Assembly: GCF_003967535.1 (NCBI RefSeq)
Contig: NZ_BIFR01000001.1
Coordinates: 5,145,001 to 5,209,000 of the forward strand
Reading direction: 5' to 3'
Length of the DNA: 64,000 nt
Origin: Tengunoibacter tsumagoiensis
GTDB lineage: Bacteria; Chloroflexota; Ktedonobacteria; Ktedonobacterales; Ktedonobacteraceae
Position 1 is the first letter of the stretch. Each line of letters opens with the position of its first letter. A model generated the notes under the pieces. The model worked only from the letters and a program-made list of their open reading frames with translations, had not been told where the DNA came from and ran no database searches. The translations under genes and the position numbers were made by a program. Positions 18,715 to 27,857 of this stretch are shown here, one piece after another.

Positions 18715-20190
18715 TTATGAAGCGCTATTAGCTTCTATCTCTTCCTCGTCCTCGTTTAAACTATAATCCACTTTAGGATCGTTGGTATGACCCTTGATGT
18801 AGCGCACACCCCACCAGCAGAAAAGCAAGAGGCTTACCGACACAACCACTATCAGCTGGTTGAAGCCAATAAAGGTGGCAAAGGCACCTGCAAACAACAG
18901 CACAGGAATTGTGCCCGCACTATAAATCATAAATTGCAGCGAGAGCACACGAGCTCGACCAGCATCTGGCGCTCTCTCCTGCATGATCGTGTTCGTTGGA
19001 ATATTGACACAGGCCATCGCCACACCTAGCAGGATCAAGACAGTCACCACCAGAATCAACAGCCAGAGCGATTCTTGCCCATGCGCTGGATCCAGGAAGA
19101 TCGCCAGCAATTCCAGTGCAGGCAAGACAATAAAACCCACCGCAAGCGAAATAAAACCAATCGTCGTCAGATGAATCCGGTCTACCCGCGCCGTAATCTT
19201 CGTCATAAAGATTGAAGCCCCTACCAGACCAATTGCAGCCGGAGCCAGGACAAGGGACATATCAGTTGGCGGGTGCTTCAGAATCTCCTGCACAAACGTA
19301 CCAGCCAGCTGTCCAATCAATTGCATCAAAATACCTACGACAGAGAGCTGGATCACCGAGAAGAAGAGCAGACGATCCGAGCGAATAATGCGCCATCCCC
19401 CCATGATATCCCGCCAGAGCGTATAAAGAGCACTCTTTGCCGCATCATATGTTGTATGAATCTCCACCTCATTCTTCTGACGGCGCAAATGAGTTTCAGC
19501 GAATGCCTTTGCAGGAATACACAGAATAAGCACGACACAGACAGCATACAGCACAGCAACGATCAAGAACATCGTATCCGTCGATTGAACAGTACGCATA
19601 AACGAACCAAAGTGGATCGTAAACGGAGGGAAGAGCTTGGTGATAATGCTGCCTAGAATGAGAAAACCCAGGGCCTGTGAGAGCGTCAATGAGACATTGA
19701 ACAACGACAGAGCTGGCATCAGCTCACCCTCTCCGACGAGAAGTGGAATAGCCGACCCCTCCGCTGGAATAAAAAATTGGCCAATCAGGGAAGTCAGGAA
19801 CATAAGCCCGAAGAGACTCCACACATTCGTATGGTCATATAATAGCGAAGCAAACATCAACAACATAGTAAACATGCGCAGCAGATTGCTTACCCACATG
19901 ACAAGGCGCTTATCCATTCGATCCACAACGACGCCCGCAATAGCGCTGAAGGGAATGGCAGGCAATGTAAAGGCAATGATCGCCAGACCAGCCATAAACG
20001 TTTTATTGGGAAGCTCATTAACCAGCACGATCAGGCCAAAATTCGCTGCGTTGAGAATCGTAAGGGAGATCAATTGAGCCAGCCAGAGCAACAGAAAATT
20101 GCGATTCTTCAGCACCTGCCGAAAACTCGCAACATTTGCCTGCTGATCCTGGGCGATAGCTTTCTCCGTCTGTTCAGTAGGAATCGACAT
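18715..20190 (-). CDS. MFS transporter (drug-efflux-like)
   Basis: A 491-aa integral membrane protein with about 12 hydrophobic segments and the typical major-facilitator layout. The loop between helices 2 and 3 reads GVVVDRMDKRLVMWVSNLLR, matching the MFS signature G-x3-DRxGR-[KR]. Members of this DHA3/MefA-like group export macrolides, other drugs or siderophores by proton antiport; the substrate here is unknown. The ATG at 20190 (MSIPTEQTEK) is preferred over a GTG at 20238 because the extra residues look untranslated. The C-terminus is acidic (NEDEEEIEAN). It converges on the hairpin array. Confidence 0.85.
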   Translation of the reverse strand: MSIPTEQTEKAIAQDQQANVASFRQVLKNRNFLLLWLAQLISLTILNAANFGLIVLVNELPNKTFMAGLAIIAFTLPAIPFSAIAGVVVDRMDKRLVMWVSNLLRMFTMLLMFASLLYDHTNVWSLFGLMFLTSLIGQFFIPAEGSAIPLLVGEGELMPALSLFNVSLTLSQALGFLILGSIITKLFPPFTIHFGSFMRTVQSTDTMFLIVAVLYAVCVVLILCIPAKAFAETHLRRQKNEVEIHTTYDAAKSALYTLWRDIMGGWRIIRSDRLLFFSVIQLSVVGILMQLIGQLAGTFVQEILKHPPTDMSLVLAPAAIGLVGASIFMTKITARVDRIHLTTIGFISLAVGFIVLPALELLAIFLDPAHGQESLWLLILVVTVLILLGVAMACVNIPTNTIMQERAPDAGRARVLSLQFMIYSAGTIPVLLFAGAFATFIGFNQLIVVVSVSLLLFCWWGVRYIKGHTNDPKVDYSLNEDEEEIEANSAS

Positions 20191-20368
20191 AGACCGTCTT
20201 GCCTTCTTCCATCTTTGTGTTACGAGGCTCACTAGCACGTTACAATGATAGTCCTCTTATTCGGTATACGTTTCATTGTAGCAAAAAGTATGAAAGAAGA
20301 TGCCCTACACTACCACTTTCGGGGCACAGGAGACCAATTTCAATCATCATAACGCAGCCAGAACGTGT

Positions 20369-20374
20369 TATAAT
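20369..20374 (+). promoter_or_regulatory. Candidate -10 box just upstream of rlmN
   Basis: A perfect TATAAT ends 6 bases before the ATG at 20381. If it is the -10 box, transcription would begin at about that ATG. The mRNA would then be leaderless or translation would start at the downstream ATG at 20423. No convincing -35 was seen. Confidence 0.4.
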
Positions 20375-20380
20375 GAAGCT

Positions 20381-21571
20381 ATGACGACCATAACACCGAC
20401 ATCATTATCTAACACAACGACCATGCCAAAGAAAACAGATCTCCTTGCGCTCACTCTTGACCAATTAAAAGAGTGGCTCAAAGAGCGGAATGAACCTGCC
20501 TTCCGCGCCAAACAGATCTATAGCTGGCTCTATCAACAGCTTGTCACCGATTTTGCAGCCATGACCAATCTGCCCCTTTCTCTGCGTACACGCCTGGAAG
20601 AAGAGGCATCCATCGGCCCGATGATCGTGCGCAGTGAACAACATTCAAAAGACGATCGCACCCGTAAGATTCTGCTCGAACTGGCAGATGGGAAATTAGT
20701 CGAGTCGGTGTTGATGCTCTATCCTCCTTTAGGCGAAAGCAGTGCACGCGCTACGGTCTGTGTCTCCAGTCAGGCTGGCTGCGCCTTTGGCTGCACATTC
20801 TGTGCCACTGGTCAGATGGGCTTTGATCGCCATCTCAGCTCGGGCGAGATTGTTGCCCAGGTCCTGCATTTTGCCCGCGAGCTGCGCACTCAAGCCTGGA
20901 GCGCCCCAGGCCTCCCTGGTACGACACCAATCGATCATATCACTAACATTGTGCTCATGGGGATGGGAGAGCCCCTGCACAACTACAATAATGTCCTGCA
21001 AGCCCTGCGCATCCTCAATAGTCCAGAAGGATTTAACCTGGGTGCTCGCCATATGACAATCTCAACGGTGGGACTTGCGCCTGCCATTCGTCAGCTCAGT
21101 CAGGAGAAGCTCCAGGTCAATCTGGCAATCTCGCTCCATGCTCCAACCAACGAGCTGCGTGGGCAGACAATGCCCATCAACAAAAAATATCCGCTGGAAG
21201 AGCTTTTTGCCGCCATCCAGGAGTATATTGCCGTTACGCGACGTCAGGTTACCTTTGAGTATGTCCTGCTCTCAGGCGTCAATGATACAGCACAGCATGC
21301 TGAACAGCTTGCCAGGCTTCTCAAGCCTTTGCAGCAGTTTGCCCATGTGAACTGTATCCCCGTCAACGCCACTTCGGCCAGCTATAGCACACCTGGACCA
21401 GATGCCATCCGCGCCTTTCGCAACATTCTCTTCGAGCGCGGCATTAGCAATAGCGTCCGCGCCGAACGAGGCGACGACATCGCAGCCGCCTGCGGCCAGC
21501 TCCGCACCCGCTTCGAGAATCGCGTCAAGAAAACAGGAACAGAGCTTCCTGTCATTACCCCTCAAGCATAG
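20381..21571 (+). CDS. rlmN: RlmN, dual-specificity 23S rRNA/tRNA adenine-C2 methyltransferase
   Basis: A 396-aa radical-SAM enzyme that methylates C2 of A2503 in 23S rRNA and of A37 in some tRNAs. The cluster motif CAFGCTFC (C134, C138, C141; CxxxCxxC) is followed by GQMGF, GMGEPLHNYNNV, STVGLAPAI and ISLHAPTNELR, all characteristic of RlmN. The N-terminal helical RNA-binding domain begins LTLDQLKEWLKERNEPAFRAKQIYSWLYQ. The start is uncertain: ATG at 20381 or 20423, since neither has a clear ribosome site. The C-terminal tail (VKKTGTELPVITPQA) is lineage-specific. A strong terminator follows. Confidence 0.95.
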   Translation: MTTITPTSLSNTTTMPKKTDLLALTLDQLKEWLKERNEPAFRAKQIYSWLYQQLVTDFAAMTNLPLSLRTRLEEEASIGPMIVRSEQHSKDDRTRKILLELADGKLVESVLMLYPPLGESSARATVCVSSQAGCAFGCTFCATGQMGFDRHLSSGEIVAQVLHFARELRTQAWSAPGLPGTTPIDHITNIVLMGMGEPLHNYNNVLQALRILNSPEGFNLGARHMTISTVGLAPAIRQLSQEKLQVNLAISLHAPTNELRGQTMPINKKYPLEELFAAIQEYIAVTRRQVTFEYVLLSGVNDTAQHAEQLARLLKPLQQFAHVNCIPVNATSASYSTPGPDAIRAFRNILFERGISNSVRAERGDDIAAACGQLRTRFENRVKKTGTELPVITPQA

Positions 21572-21575
21572 CCAG

Positions 21576-21632
21576 AGAGAATTGCATGCGGTCATGTCAT
21601 GGACATAGCGTAACCGCATGCAATTCTCTTTT
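21576..21632 (+). terminator. Intrinsic terminator of rlmN
   Basis: A 17-bp perfect stem (AGAGAATTGCATGCGGT at 21576-21592 with its complement at 21613-21629) closes a 20-base loop and runs into TTTT. It starts five bases after the rlmN stop codon. Confidence 0.85.
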
Positions 21633-21818
21633 ACAGAACAATACTCTTTTAAACACACAAAGACACCCCCACCAGAGTCGTTCTAGCTGGCTCATTTCGC
21701 TCCTCAGACAGGCAATATGATGACTGACTCACGAGCAAATAAATAACCCCATCCAGATCAGTTTTGTCTCTATTGTAGGAGTGTCTTTGTAGATTGTTTT
21801 AACATCTTATCTGAGAGC

Positions 21819-22016
21819 TTAGCGCACTTTGGGCAGCTTGCTCATCGTCCGCAAACAACGTGTGCACACATTGACGTTCTTTGGCGAACCATTCACCTCG
21901 ATACGGCGGCGCTGTACATTGAGCACAAAACGGCGGCGTGTACGATGCTGCGAAAAGGGAACGTTGTTACCGTACATCGGCTTGCGCTCACAGATATCAC
22001 AACGACCTGCTGACAT
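21819..22016 (-). CDS. rpmB: 50S ribosomal protein L28
   Basis: A 65-aa protein beginning MSAGRCDICERKPMYGNNV, with SQHRTRRRFVLNVQ and VCTRCLRTM. It is a complete L28 with the CxxC...CxxC zinc site retained. The ATG at 22016 is chosen because GGGAGG is 7 bases upstream; an ATG at 22022 overlaps that site too closely. It is divergent from the Asp23/FakA/DegV operon, a common arrangement in Gram-positive-type genomes. Confidence 0.95.
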   Translation of the reverse strand: MSAGRCDICERKPMYGNNVPFSQHRTRRRFVLNVQRRRIEVNGSPKNVNVCTRCLRTMSKLPKVR

Positions 22017-22102
22017 TTCCATTCCTCCCTAAAAAATTCCAACGGACACGACGCAACCCCTTCTCGCGTAAGAAGGTTCTCTGAGTGTTCCGTATCGTTT
22101 AC

Positions 22103-22131
22103 TTGATTATCCTCGAGCCCTCTGGTATACT
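22103..22131 (+). promoter_or_regulatory. Promoter of the Asp23-fakA-degV operon
   Basis: TTGATT (22103-22108) and TATACT (22126-22131) are spaced 17 bases apart, a good sigma-70-type promoter. It lies about 90 bases upstream of the Asp23/Gls24 gene. Confidence 0.65.
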
Positions 22132-22223
22132 GCTTCAAGAAAACTCGTGTACTGGTGTTGGATAATCCGAACACGTTATGCGAGTATAACTGATATTGGC
22201 TAATTTGGCAAGAGAGAAGATAC

Positions 22224-22622
22224 ATGCATATGCCAAAAGCATCTGCTCTACAACCGCAAGATGGCTCACGCCCCCTCGGCAAAATCGAGGTACTCCCCAA
22301 TGCTATCCATAGTATTGCAGTCCAGGCAACATATGGTTGCTATGGCGTGTTGGGGCTTGCCGCCGCCCATTTGCGCAATGGACAAGCCGTGCTCCTGGCA
22401 CCAGAACAGAGCAATCAAGGCGTGAAGGTTACTATTACCAATGACCAATTAATTATCGACGTGTATGTGGCACTGGAATATGGACTACGCATCTCCGAAA
22501 TCGCTCACAATATTATGAGTAGTGTCAAATTCTCAACCGAAAAGATGCTCGGTATTCCCGTTAGTCAGGTGAATGTCAATGTCCAGGGGCTTATCCATGG
22601 ACCATCCACCGAAAAGAAATAA
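22224..22622 (+). CDS. Asp23/Gls24 family envelope-stress protein
   Basis: A 132-aa DUF322 protein. It shows the family core: GKIEVLPNAIHSIAVQA, TNDQLIIDVYVALEYGLRISEIA, and a late VNVNVQGLI strand. Homologues are associated with the membrane and with alkaline or envelope stress. In many Firmicutes and Chloroflexota the gene precedes fakA, as here (24 bases to the next ATG). ATG at 22224 is preferred, with ATG at 22230 possible. Exact function in this organism is unknown. Confidence 0.9.
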   Translation: MHMPKASALQPQDGSRPLGKIEVLPNAIHSIAVQATYGCYGVLGLAAAHLRNGQAVLLAPEQSNQGVKVTITNDQLIIDVYVALEYGLRISEIAHNIMSSVKFSTEKMLGIPVSQVNVNVQGLIHGPSTEKK

Positions 22623-22646
22623 AGGACTTGAGGTAGCACAGCCGCT

Positions 22647-24323
22647 ATGGAGGAAAAATTATCACCCACCAAACGCCAACGAGCCAGACGCATTAGCGTT
22701 TTCGATGGCCAGGATCTCCGCAAAGCTATTCTTGCAGGCGCTGCATGGCTCGAGGAGAATCGTGAGTACATCAACGCTCTCAATGTCTTCCCCGTCCCAG
22801 ACGGCGATACCGGCTCCAACATGGCCGCCACGATGAAGTCTGCTATTCGCAATATTGTTAATAGCGAGGAAACCTCGGCGGGTGTGATTGCCTCCAAGGT
22901 CGCCCATGATGCTTTATTGGGCGCTCGTGGAAATTCTGGCGTGATTCTCTCTCAAACTCTGCGCGGCATTGCCGCAGGTCTACGCGATAAAGCTACGTTT
23001 ACTCCCCAGGATCTCTCTGATGCCTTCCAACAAGCATCGACTCTGGCCTATCGAGCAGTGATTAAACCGGTCGAAGGGACGATCCTGACGGTTGTCCGCG
23101 AGACTGCTGAAGGGGCCAGGCGAAGCGCTGAACGGGGCGATGACTTTGTGGCTCTGATGCAAGAGATTGTGAATGCTGCTCGCCAATCGGTTGCCCGCAC
23201 TCCAGATCTCCTTCCAACTCTCAAACAGGCCGGCGTGGTCGATGCTGGTGGCCAGGGGTTCTGCACAATTCTCGAAGGAATTCTTCGTTATGTTCGCGGT
23301 GAATCCACTGCTCATGCTCCCATTACTTCTCTCCCCACTCCCGCTGAACATCAGAAAAAAGGGCGCGTAACGATTGAAGAAGAGTTTGGCTATGAGGTGG
23401 TCTTCTTGCTCCATGGCTCCAATCTCGATGTGGAGACCATTCGTCAGACGATTATCGATATGGGGGGCGTCTCCACGGTTGTCGCAGGCGATGAGAAGCT
23501 GCTCAAGGTCCATACTCACACACCAACTCCCGGCAAGATTCTGGACTATGGTGTCAGTCTCGGTAGCCTGCTCGATATCAATATTGAAAATCTGCAAGAA
23601 CAGAGTCTCACGTACGCAGCCGAAAGTCAGGCCGAACATGCCGATGAGGACGCACCCACAGAGATACCTCCAATTGCCGTTGTAGCGGTCGTCGCTGGCA
23701 ATGGCTTTGAGAAGGTCTTCCAGGGCCTGGGCGTTAGCGCGATCGTCTCTGGTGGTCAGACGATGAACCCCAGTATTGAAGAGCTATTGGCCGCCGTCGA
23801 AAAACTTCCTTCACCACAGGTGATTATCCTACCCAATAATAGCAACGTTGTCTTAAGTGCTCAACAGGTAACCGGCCTGTCCAAAAAAGAGGTCTATGTC
23901 GTTCCCTGCAAAACCTTACCACAGGGCATCTCTGCTCTGATGAGCTTTAAATTTGAAGAAGATTTTGCCAGCAATTGTCAGTCGATGACTGAGGCCATTA
24001 AACAAGTACAGACAGCCGAGATTACGACGGCTGTTCGCACAGTACAACTGGGGGGCGTCAATGTTCGCGAAGGCGATTATATTGGCGTGATCAACGGGAA
24101 TCTGGCCGTCGCAGGTCAAGAACTTTCACAGGTGATCTACGATACATTACAGCGAATGCAGATTGATCAGTACGAGATTGTAACGCTCTACTATGGCAAA
24201 GAGATCTCTCTGACCGAGGCCCAGCAGTTGGCTAAGGAGCTCAAAAGCAGACATTCACAACTGGAGATTGAGGTGGTTGATGGAGGACAGCCCTACTACG
24301 CTTACACCCTCTCCGTAGAGTAG
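22647..24323 (+). CDS. fakA: Fatty acid kinase catalytic subunit (DAK2-domain protein)
   Basis: A 558-aa FakA-type protein. The N-terminal DAK2 ATP-binding domain (about 1-215) contains NVFPVPDGDTGSNMAATM and GARGNSGVILSQ, the magnesium/nucleotide-binding motifs of dihydroxyacetone-kinase-like enzymes. The middle and C-terminal DegV-partner domains follow. FakA phosphorylates fatty acids bound to a DegV/FakB protein, feeding exogenous fatty acids into phospholipid synthesis. The partner gene lies downstream at 24443, which supports the role. Confidence 0.92.
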   Translation: MEEKLSPTKRQRARRISVFDGQDLRKAILAGAAWLEENREYINALNVFPVPDGDTGSNMAATMKSAIRNIVNSEETSAGVIASKVAHDALLGARGNSGVILSQTLRGIAAGLRDKATFTPQDLSDAFQQASTLAYRAVIKPVEGTILTVVRETAEGARRSAERGDDFVALMQEIVNAARQSVARTPDLLPTLKQAGVVDAGGQGFCTILEGILRYVRGESTAHAPITSLPTPAEHQKKGRVTIEEEFGYEVVFLLHGSNLDVETIRQTIIDMGGVSTVVAGDEKLLKVHTHTPTPGKILDYGVSLGSLLDINIENLQEQSLTYAAESQAEHADEDAPTEIPPIAVVAVVAGNGFEKVFQGLGVSAIVSGGQTMNPSIEELLAAVEKLPSPQVIILPNNSNVVLSAQQVTGLSKKEVYVVPCKTLPQGISALMSFKFEEDFASNCQSMTEAIKQVQTAEITTAVRTVQLGGVNVREGDYIGVINGNLAVAGQELSQVIYDTLQRMQIDQYEIVTLYYGKEISLTEAQQLAKELKSRHSQLEIEVVDGGQPYYAYTLSVE

Positions 24324-24329
24324 TGCAAA

Positions 24330-24384
24330 GCCGATCCCTTCTTTTATACGTTCTATATAAGCGTACATAGCTGAAGGGATCGGC
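24330..24384. terminator. Inverted repeat between fakA and degV
   Basis: A 12-bp perfect inverted repeat (GCCGATCCCTTC at 24330-24341, complement at 24373-24384) encloses a 31-base AT-rich loop. No T-run follows, so it is more likely an attenuating or mRNA-stabilising hairpin than a full terminator. Confidence 0.5.
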
Positions 24385-24396
24385 AAGAGCTATCTT

Positions 24397-24428
24397 CAAT
24401 CCCCATATTTGACAATCCCCATATTTGA
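24397..24428 (+). repeat. Perfect 16-bp tandem duplication in the degV leader
   Basis: CAATCCCCATATTTGA occurs twice head to tail (24397-24412, 24413-24428), ending 14 bases before the degV ATG. The second copy carries the region just upstream of the ribosome site. Confidence 0.8.
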
Positions 24429-24442
24429 AAGGTAGGCAGGCG

Positions 24443-25291
24443 ATGACAATTCGTATCGTAACCGATAGCACATCCGATATCTCACCCGAACAGGCGGCGG
24501 CTTATGGCATTACCGTCGTTCCTCTCAGCGTCTTCTTTGATGAGGAGACCTTTCTTGACAACGTTGATCTCGATAATGAGGGCTTCTACCAGAAGTTACA
24601 AGCCAGCGCAACGCTCCCACGCAGTTCACAGCCCGCACCGGCCAAATTTCAGGAGGCGTATCTCCGCTTAATTGAGGAAGGAGCCACTGGTATTATCTCC
24701 GTCCATCTCTCTGCAAACTTAAGTGGAACGTACCAATCAGCCTGCACTGCCCGCGATTCTCTCTCCGAAGAGCAGCGCACAATTCCAATTGAAGTGATCG
24801 ATTCCAAAAATATTAGTGCTGCAATGTCAATTGGTCTCTTTAAAGCAGTTGAAGAGGCGAAGCAGGGGCTGGGTATTGAAGAGATTAAGGCGAACCTGAT
24901 CGATCACTATGAGCGCACCAAACTCTTTGCGGTGTTAGATACGCTAGAATTTGTGAAACGCGGCGGACGCATCGGCGGCGCAAAAGCTCTCCTGGCCAAT
25001 ATGCTCAGCGTTAAGCCAATCATCTCTTTGAAGGATGGTACAGTCATTCCCGTTGAACAGCCACGTACACGTAATAAGGCTTTTGCGCGCATTGCTCAGA
25101 TCGTGAGCGAGAGCGAGCCATTAGAGACGCTCGCCATCGGTGAGGCAGGCGAAGAGGTTGGCAAACAACTCTATGATGTCCTGAAAGAGAGCTATGCCGG
25201 GGAGATCAAACGCTACAAACTGGGTGCGGTCATCGGCACTCATACCGGCCCCGGTACAGTTGCGATCGTGACAGTCTCGGCAAAAAAATAG
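24443..25291 (+). CDS. DegV-family fatty-acid-binding protein (FakB)
   Basis: A 282-aa DegV protein. It starts MTIRIVTDSTSDISPEQAAAYG, followed by FFDE and SSQPAPAKF, then ISVHLSANLSGTYQSA and EFVKRGGRIGGAKALLANML, the standard lipid-pocket motifs. DegV/FakB proteins present fatty acids to FakA for phosphorylation. ATG at 24443 is chosen over an in-frame TTG at 24425. It is the last gene of the Asp23-fakA-degV set. The 363-base gap after it shows only a short vestigial segment around 25430-25500. Confidence 0.92.
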   Translation: MTIRIVTDSTSDISPEQAAAYGITVVPLSVFFDEETFLDNVDLDNEGFYQKLQASATLPRSSQPAPAKFQEAYLRLIEEGATGIISVHLSANLSGTYQSACTARDSLSEEQRTIPIEVIDSKNISAAMSIGLFKAVEEAKQGLGIEEIKANLIDHYERTKLFAVLDTLEFVKRGGRIGGAKALLANMLSVKPIISLKDGTVIPVEQPRTRNKAFARIAQIVSESEPLETLAIGEAGEEVGKQLYDVLKESYAGEIKRYKLGAVIGTHTGPGTVAIVTVSAKK

Positions 25292-25654
25292 CATGCATCA
25301 ATCTGGAGATGCGAACCAGATAGCGGAAAGAGGTTCCATCATAGGGACCAGCTTTACGCCAGGGAGCGAACTTTCCTACATTCCTTTTTTTCGCACTGTG
25401 TGCTCTCTCGCCTGTCAATTGGACAGGGTACTCTCATTCTCGCAGAAGTGGCCATGAGCCTGGAAGAGGATGAGAGGCGGGCGAGCACACTCAACGCAGG
25501 AAATCAGCCCAATGCAGTCTGTTTTTCTTCCTGATGCAAGACCCTCCAGAGAACCAACCCGGAATTGGAAGCCCTCTCAGTTGGGTAAGAACATGGACAA
25601 TTTTGTACTCCTATGGCGTTCACCTTAAAATAATTGGCTAATGGGAGGCTCTCT

Positions 25655-26428
25655 ATGTCGCAACATTACATCGTTCCTAACATCTATCAAGACATGAGCG
25701 ATCAGAGTCAGGGATATTTTGCCTTTCGCTTTGTCTGTCAACACTGCTACTGGCAGATCGATACGCGACCTCAACGTTCAACAGTGAGTACAGCAAGCAA
25801 CATTATCGACATTGGCAGCGGCTTTCTTAACGGTTTCTGGGGAAAAGCCGCCGAAGCGGGACAAAAAATTTATGGCTCTCAATGGCATAGCGAGCAAGCA
25901 AATGCACTGCAAAAAGCCTGGGGTGAGATCCAGCACAACTTTCATACCTGCCCCCAATGTCACCAGACTGTCTGTATGCGTTGTTTTAACATTCAACTCA
26001 ATCTCTGTACCACCTGTGCCCCCGACCTCCGAGCCGATGGCGCTCATTTTCAACATAATCTCAATATCGAAGCTCAGCGAGCCCAACTTCAGAATAACTA
26101 TCAAGCGCCACAATTTAATCTAGCTGCAATCCCTTCAGCAGTGACGCCTGAGATCGCTGCATCTCAATCTCACCCTTCATCGCCACAGCTCCCCCCACCT
26201 CAGAACGCCGCTGCCTCTTCTGCCATTGCTGGCTATGGCGTCCAGAATTATCCTACCACTGGACACTGCCCTCACTGCCGAAAAGAAGGGACTCCTGGCA
26301 AATTCTGTGAGGATTGTGGAACAAAGATCCCTCTCCCTGATCTCTTCTGCCCATCCTGTTCGCTACCAGTGGCAATTACCGCCAGATTTTGCGCAGAATG
26401 CGGCGCAAAACTGCAAAGTGCCACCTGA
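25655..26428 (+). CDS. Zinc-ribbon protein with N-terminal treble-clef-like and C-terminal double zinc-ribbon domains
   Basis: A 257-aa protein. CxxC pairs occur near the N-terminus (FVCQHC) and in CPQCHQTVCMRCFNIQLNLC. A Gln/Pro-rich linker follows (about 145-200), then a double zinc ribbon (CPHCRKEGTPGKFCEDCG and CPSCSLPVAITARFCAECG). The ATG at 25655 follows GGGAGG. There is no membrane segment. I do not recognise a specific function. A Gly/Ala-rich stretch (IDIGSGFLNGFWGKAAEAG) after the first CxxC is unusual. It belongs with the other zinc-ribbon proteins of this window at 44183, 59852 and 61689. Confidence 0.75.
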   Translation: MSQHYIVPNIYQDMSDQSQGYFAFRFVCQHCYWQIDTRPQRSTVSTASNIIDIGSGFLNGFWGKAAEAGQKIYGSQWHSEQANALQKAWGEIQHNFHTCPQCHQTVCMRCFNIQLNLCTTCAPDLRADGAHFQHNLNIEAQRAQLQNNYQAPQFNLAAIPSAVTPEIAASQSHPSSPQLPPPQNAAASSAIAGYGVQNYPTTGHCPHCRKEGTPGKFCEDCGTKIPLPDLFCPSCSLPVAITARFCAECGAKLQSAT

Positions 26429-26801
26429 CACGAAGAGTCGCTCTCAATTCACGCTAATTTCTGCTATCTCAGCTAAAATGGCCTGATAGGATTGACTATA
26501 GCAAAACTGTCACGTACAATAGACATATCAGCGTGTTTCACCCGGAAGAAGGTTGACGGATACCACAAATGGACGAAATCCGTGAGAGACAACAGGTCAG
26601 AACAGGCACGGTCAAAACACAGTCCAAAATCTGGAACAAACCGTCACAACGAAACGTGCTAATGAGTGATATCTCTGGCTCTTTGTTCCATGTAGTTCGT
26701 TTAGTTGTAGCAGAGCTACTGAACTGACAAACGGTAGCCTTTGTGCGTGTTCGTTGGAAACTGCCATCTGAAATGGCGTAGACTACGAAGGAGGAACGAC
26801 T
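26429..26801. other. 373-base intergenic region, no convincing gene
   Basis: A 52-codon ATG frame (26569-26727, plus strand) exists but has no ribosome site and no recognisable sequence. No long repeat or clear promoter was seen. The last 15 bases hold the GAAGGAGG site for the gene at 26802. Confidence 0.6.
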
Positions 26802-27047
26802 GTGGGAATATTACGGGTGATGTCACGACGTGGCGATGACCGCCTGACCTGGGATGAACAGAAGGCACAGACCGGCGATCCCGAAGCAACGGCTGCAATC
26901 CATGAAGCGGAACGTATATTCGCACAAGAGCGCGCGAAGGGCGCAACGGCATTTAAGGTGGTACCAGGACAACCCATCCAACGCATCGAACAGTTTGACG
27001 CTACGGCGGAACAGATTGTGATGGTCCCACGTGTCGTTGGCGGCTAA
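26802..27047 (+). CDS. Small conserved-looking protein of unknown function
   Basis: An 81-aa protein with a GTG start preceded by GAAGGAGG at 7-base spacing. It contains DDRLTWDEQKAQTGDPEA, then a helical EAERIFAQERAKGATAF segment, and ends VMVPRVVGG. It looks like a compact alpha/beta protein with no signal peptide or membrane segment. A decayed fragment with the same (L/W)-(D/E)-E-x-K-A-x-x-GDP motif lies at about 29095-29150, suggesting a small local family. Function unknown. Confidence 0.7.
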   Translation: MGILRVMSRRGDDRLTWDEQKAQTGDPEATAAIHEAERIFAQERAKGATAFKVVPGQPIQRIEQFDATAEQIVMVPRVVGG

Positions 27048-27243
27048 TGTATTGTGACCCTTCAATTCGGTTGGACTATCAGATGGGTCGATACTACCAT
27101 TGAGTGGCTTCCAAGTTCTGGCATAAAGGCCATCGATCATATCGATACTACGACCAATATCGTGCAAGAGTTTTCTATACCAGTCTCAATCACAATCATG
27201 GAACACTGGTAGTCTGGACAATATCCAAAGAGAGATCACAGAA

Positions 27244-27267
27244 AAGGGCGCGATGCATCGCGCCCTT
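27244..27267. terminator. Bidirectional terminator between convergent genes
   Basis: A perfect 24-base palindrome whose left half is AAGGGCGCGATG lies one base beyond the DUF3090 stop codon. On the minus strand it runs into TTTTC. It ends the DUF3090 transcript and possibly that of the 81-aa gene. Confidence 0.7.
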
Positions 27268-27268
27268 C

Positions 27269-27847
27269 TTATTCGTCTTCAACTTCTTCTATACGCACGA
27301 TATCACGATGGCCATTCTGCTTGACACAGGCATGCGGCCCTCCATCTAATGGAGCATGACAGAGCGGACAGACTGGACGTCCCGCTGCGATAAGATCAAT
27401 AATGACACGAGATAATTCCTGTGCCTGTTGCCGGGTAAAAGCACAGGAAAAGAGATCTTCCTCGTTCACAAACAGTTGAGACTCTTCGTTCTCTAAGACA
27501 GCCTCTATTGGCACTGCGTACAACAGAAAATATTCTGTCCCTTCATCGTAACTCAAACGCATCTGTCCAACTTGTGTGTCATACGTGGGAGCAGCCGGAA
27601 AATCAACTGGCAATCCTGGTATTTCACGACGCTCATTCACTGAGGCTTCTGTCCGCAAGATCTGTCCATCCGTCAATAAGGCGAGAGAGCGATCCAATGC
27701 CTCCGATAGAGCTCTTAATTGTTCTTTGTCCATCCAGAGAAAGGCCGACGATGAGCTACCTTGCATAAACAGACGAAAACGGCGCTGACCCGGACGCCCA
27801 ACGGCATCCGCTCCTATTGTATGCACCAGACCGATATTTCGACTCAT
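27269..27847 (-). CDS. DUF3090 family protein
   Basis: A 192-aa protein matching the DUF3090 family of Actinobacteria and Chloroflexota. It starts MSRNIGLVHTIGADAVGRPG and continues RRFRLFMQGSSSSAFLWMDKEQL. The C-terminus holds an acidic strand and a rubredoxin-like metal knuckle (CPLCHAPLDGGPHAC). Start 27847 is supported by AGAGAGGAAC upstream. Actinobacterial homologues cluster with mycothiol and phosphatase genes; here it follows a dehydrogenase gene by 10 bases in the same operon. The biochemical role is unknown. Confidence 0.88.
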   Translation of the reverse strand: MSRNIGLVHTIGADAVGRPGQRRFRLFMQGSSSSAFLWMDKEQLRALSEALDRSLALLTDGQILRTEASVNERREIPGLPVDFPAAPTYDTQVGQMRLSYDEGTEYFLLYAVPIEAVLENEESQLFVNEEDLFSCAFTRQQAQELSRVIIDLIAAGRPVCPLCHAPLDGGPHACVKQNGHRDIVRIEEVEDE

Positions 27848-27857
27848 AAGTTCCTCT

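Noticed and set aside
26569..26727. 52-codon plus-strand ORF
   Set aside because: No ribosome site near the ATG and no recognisable motif.
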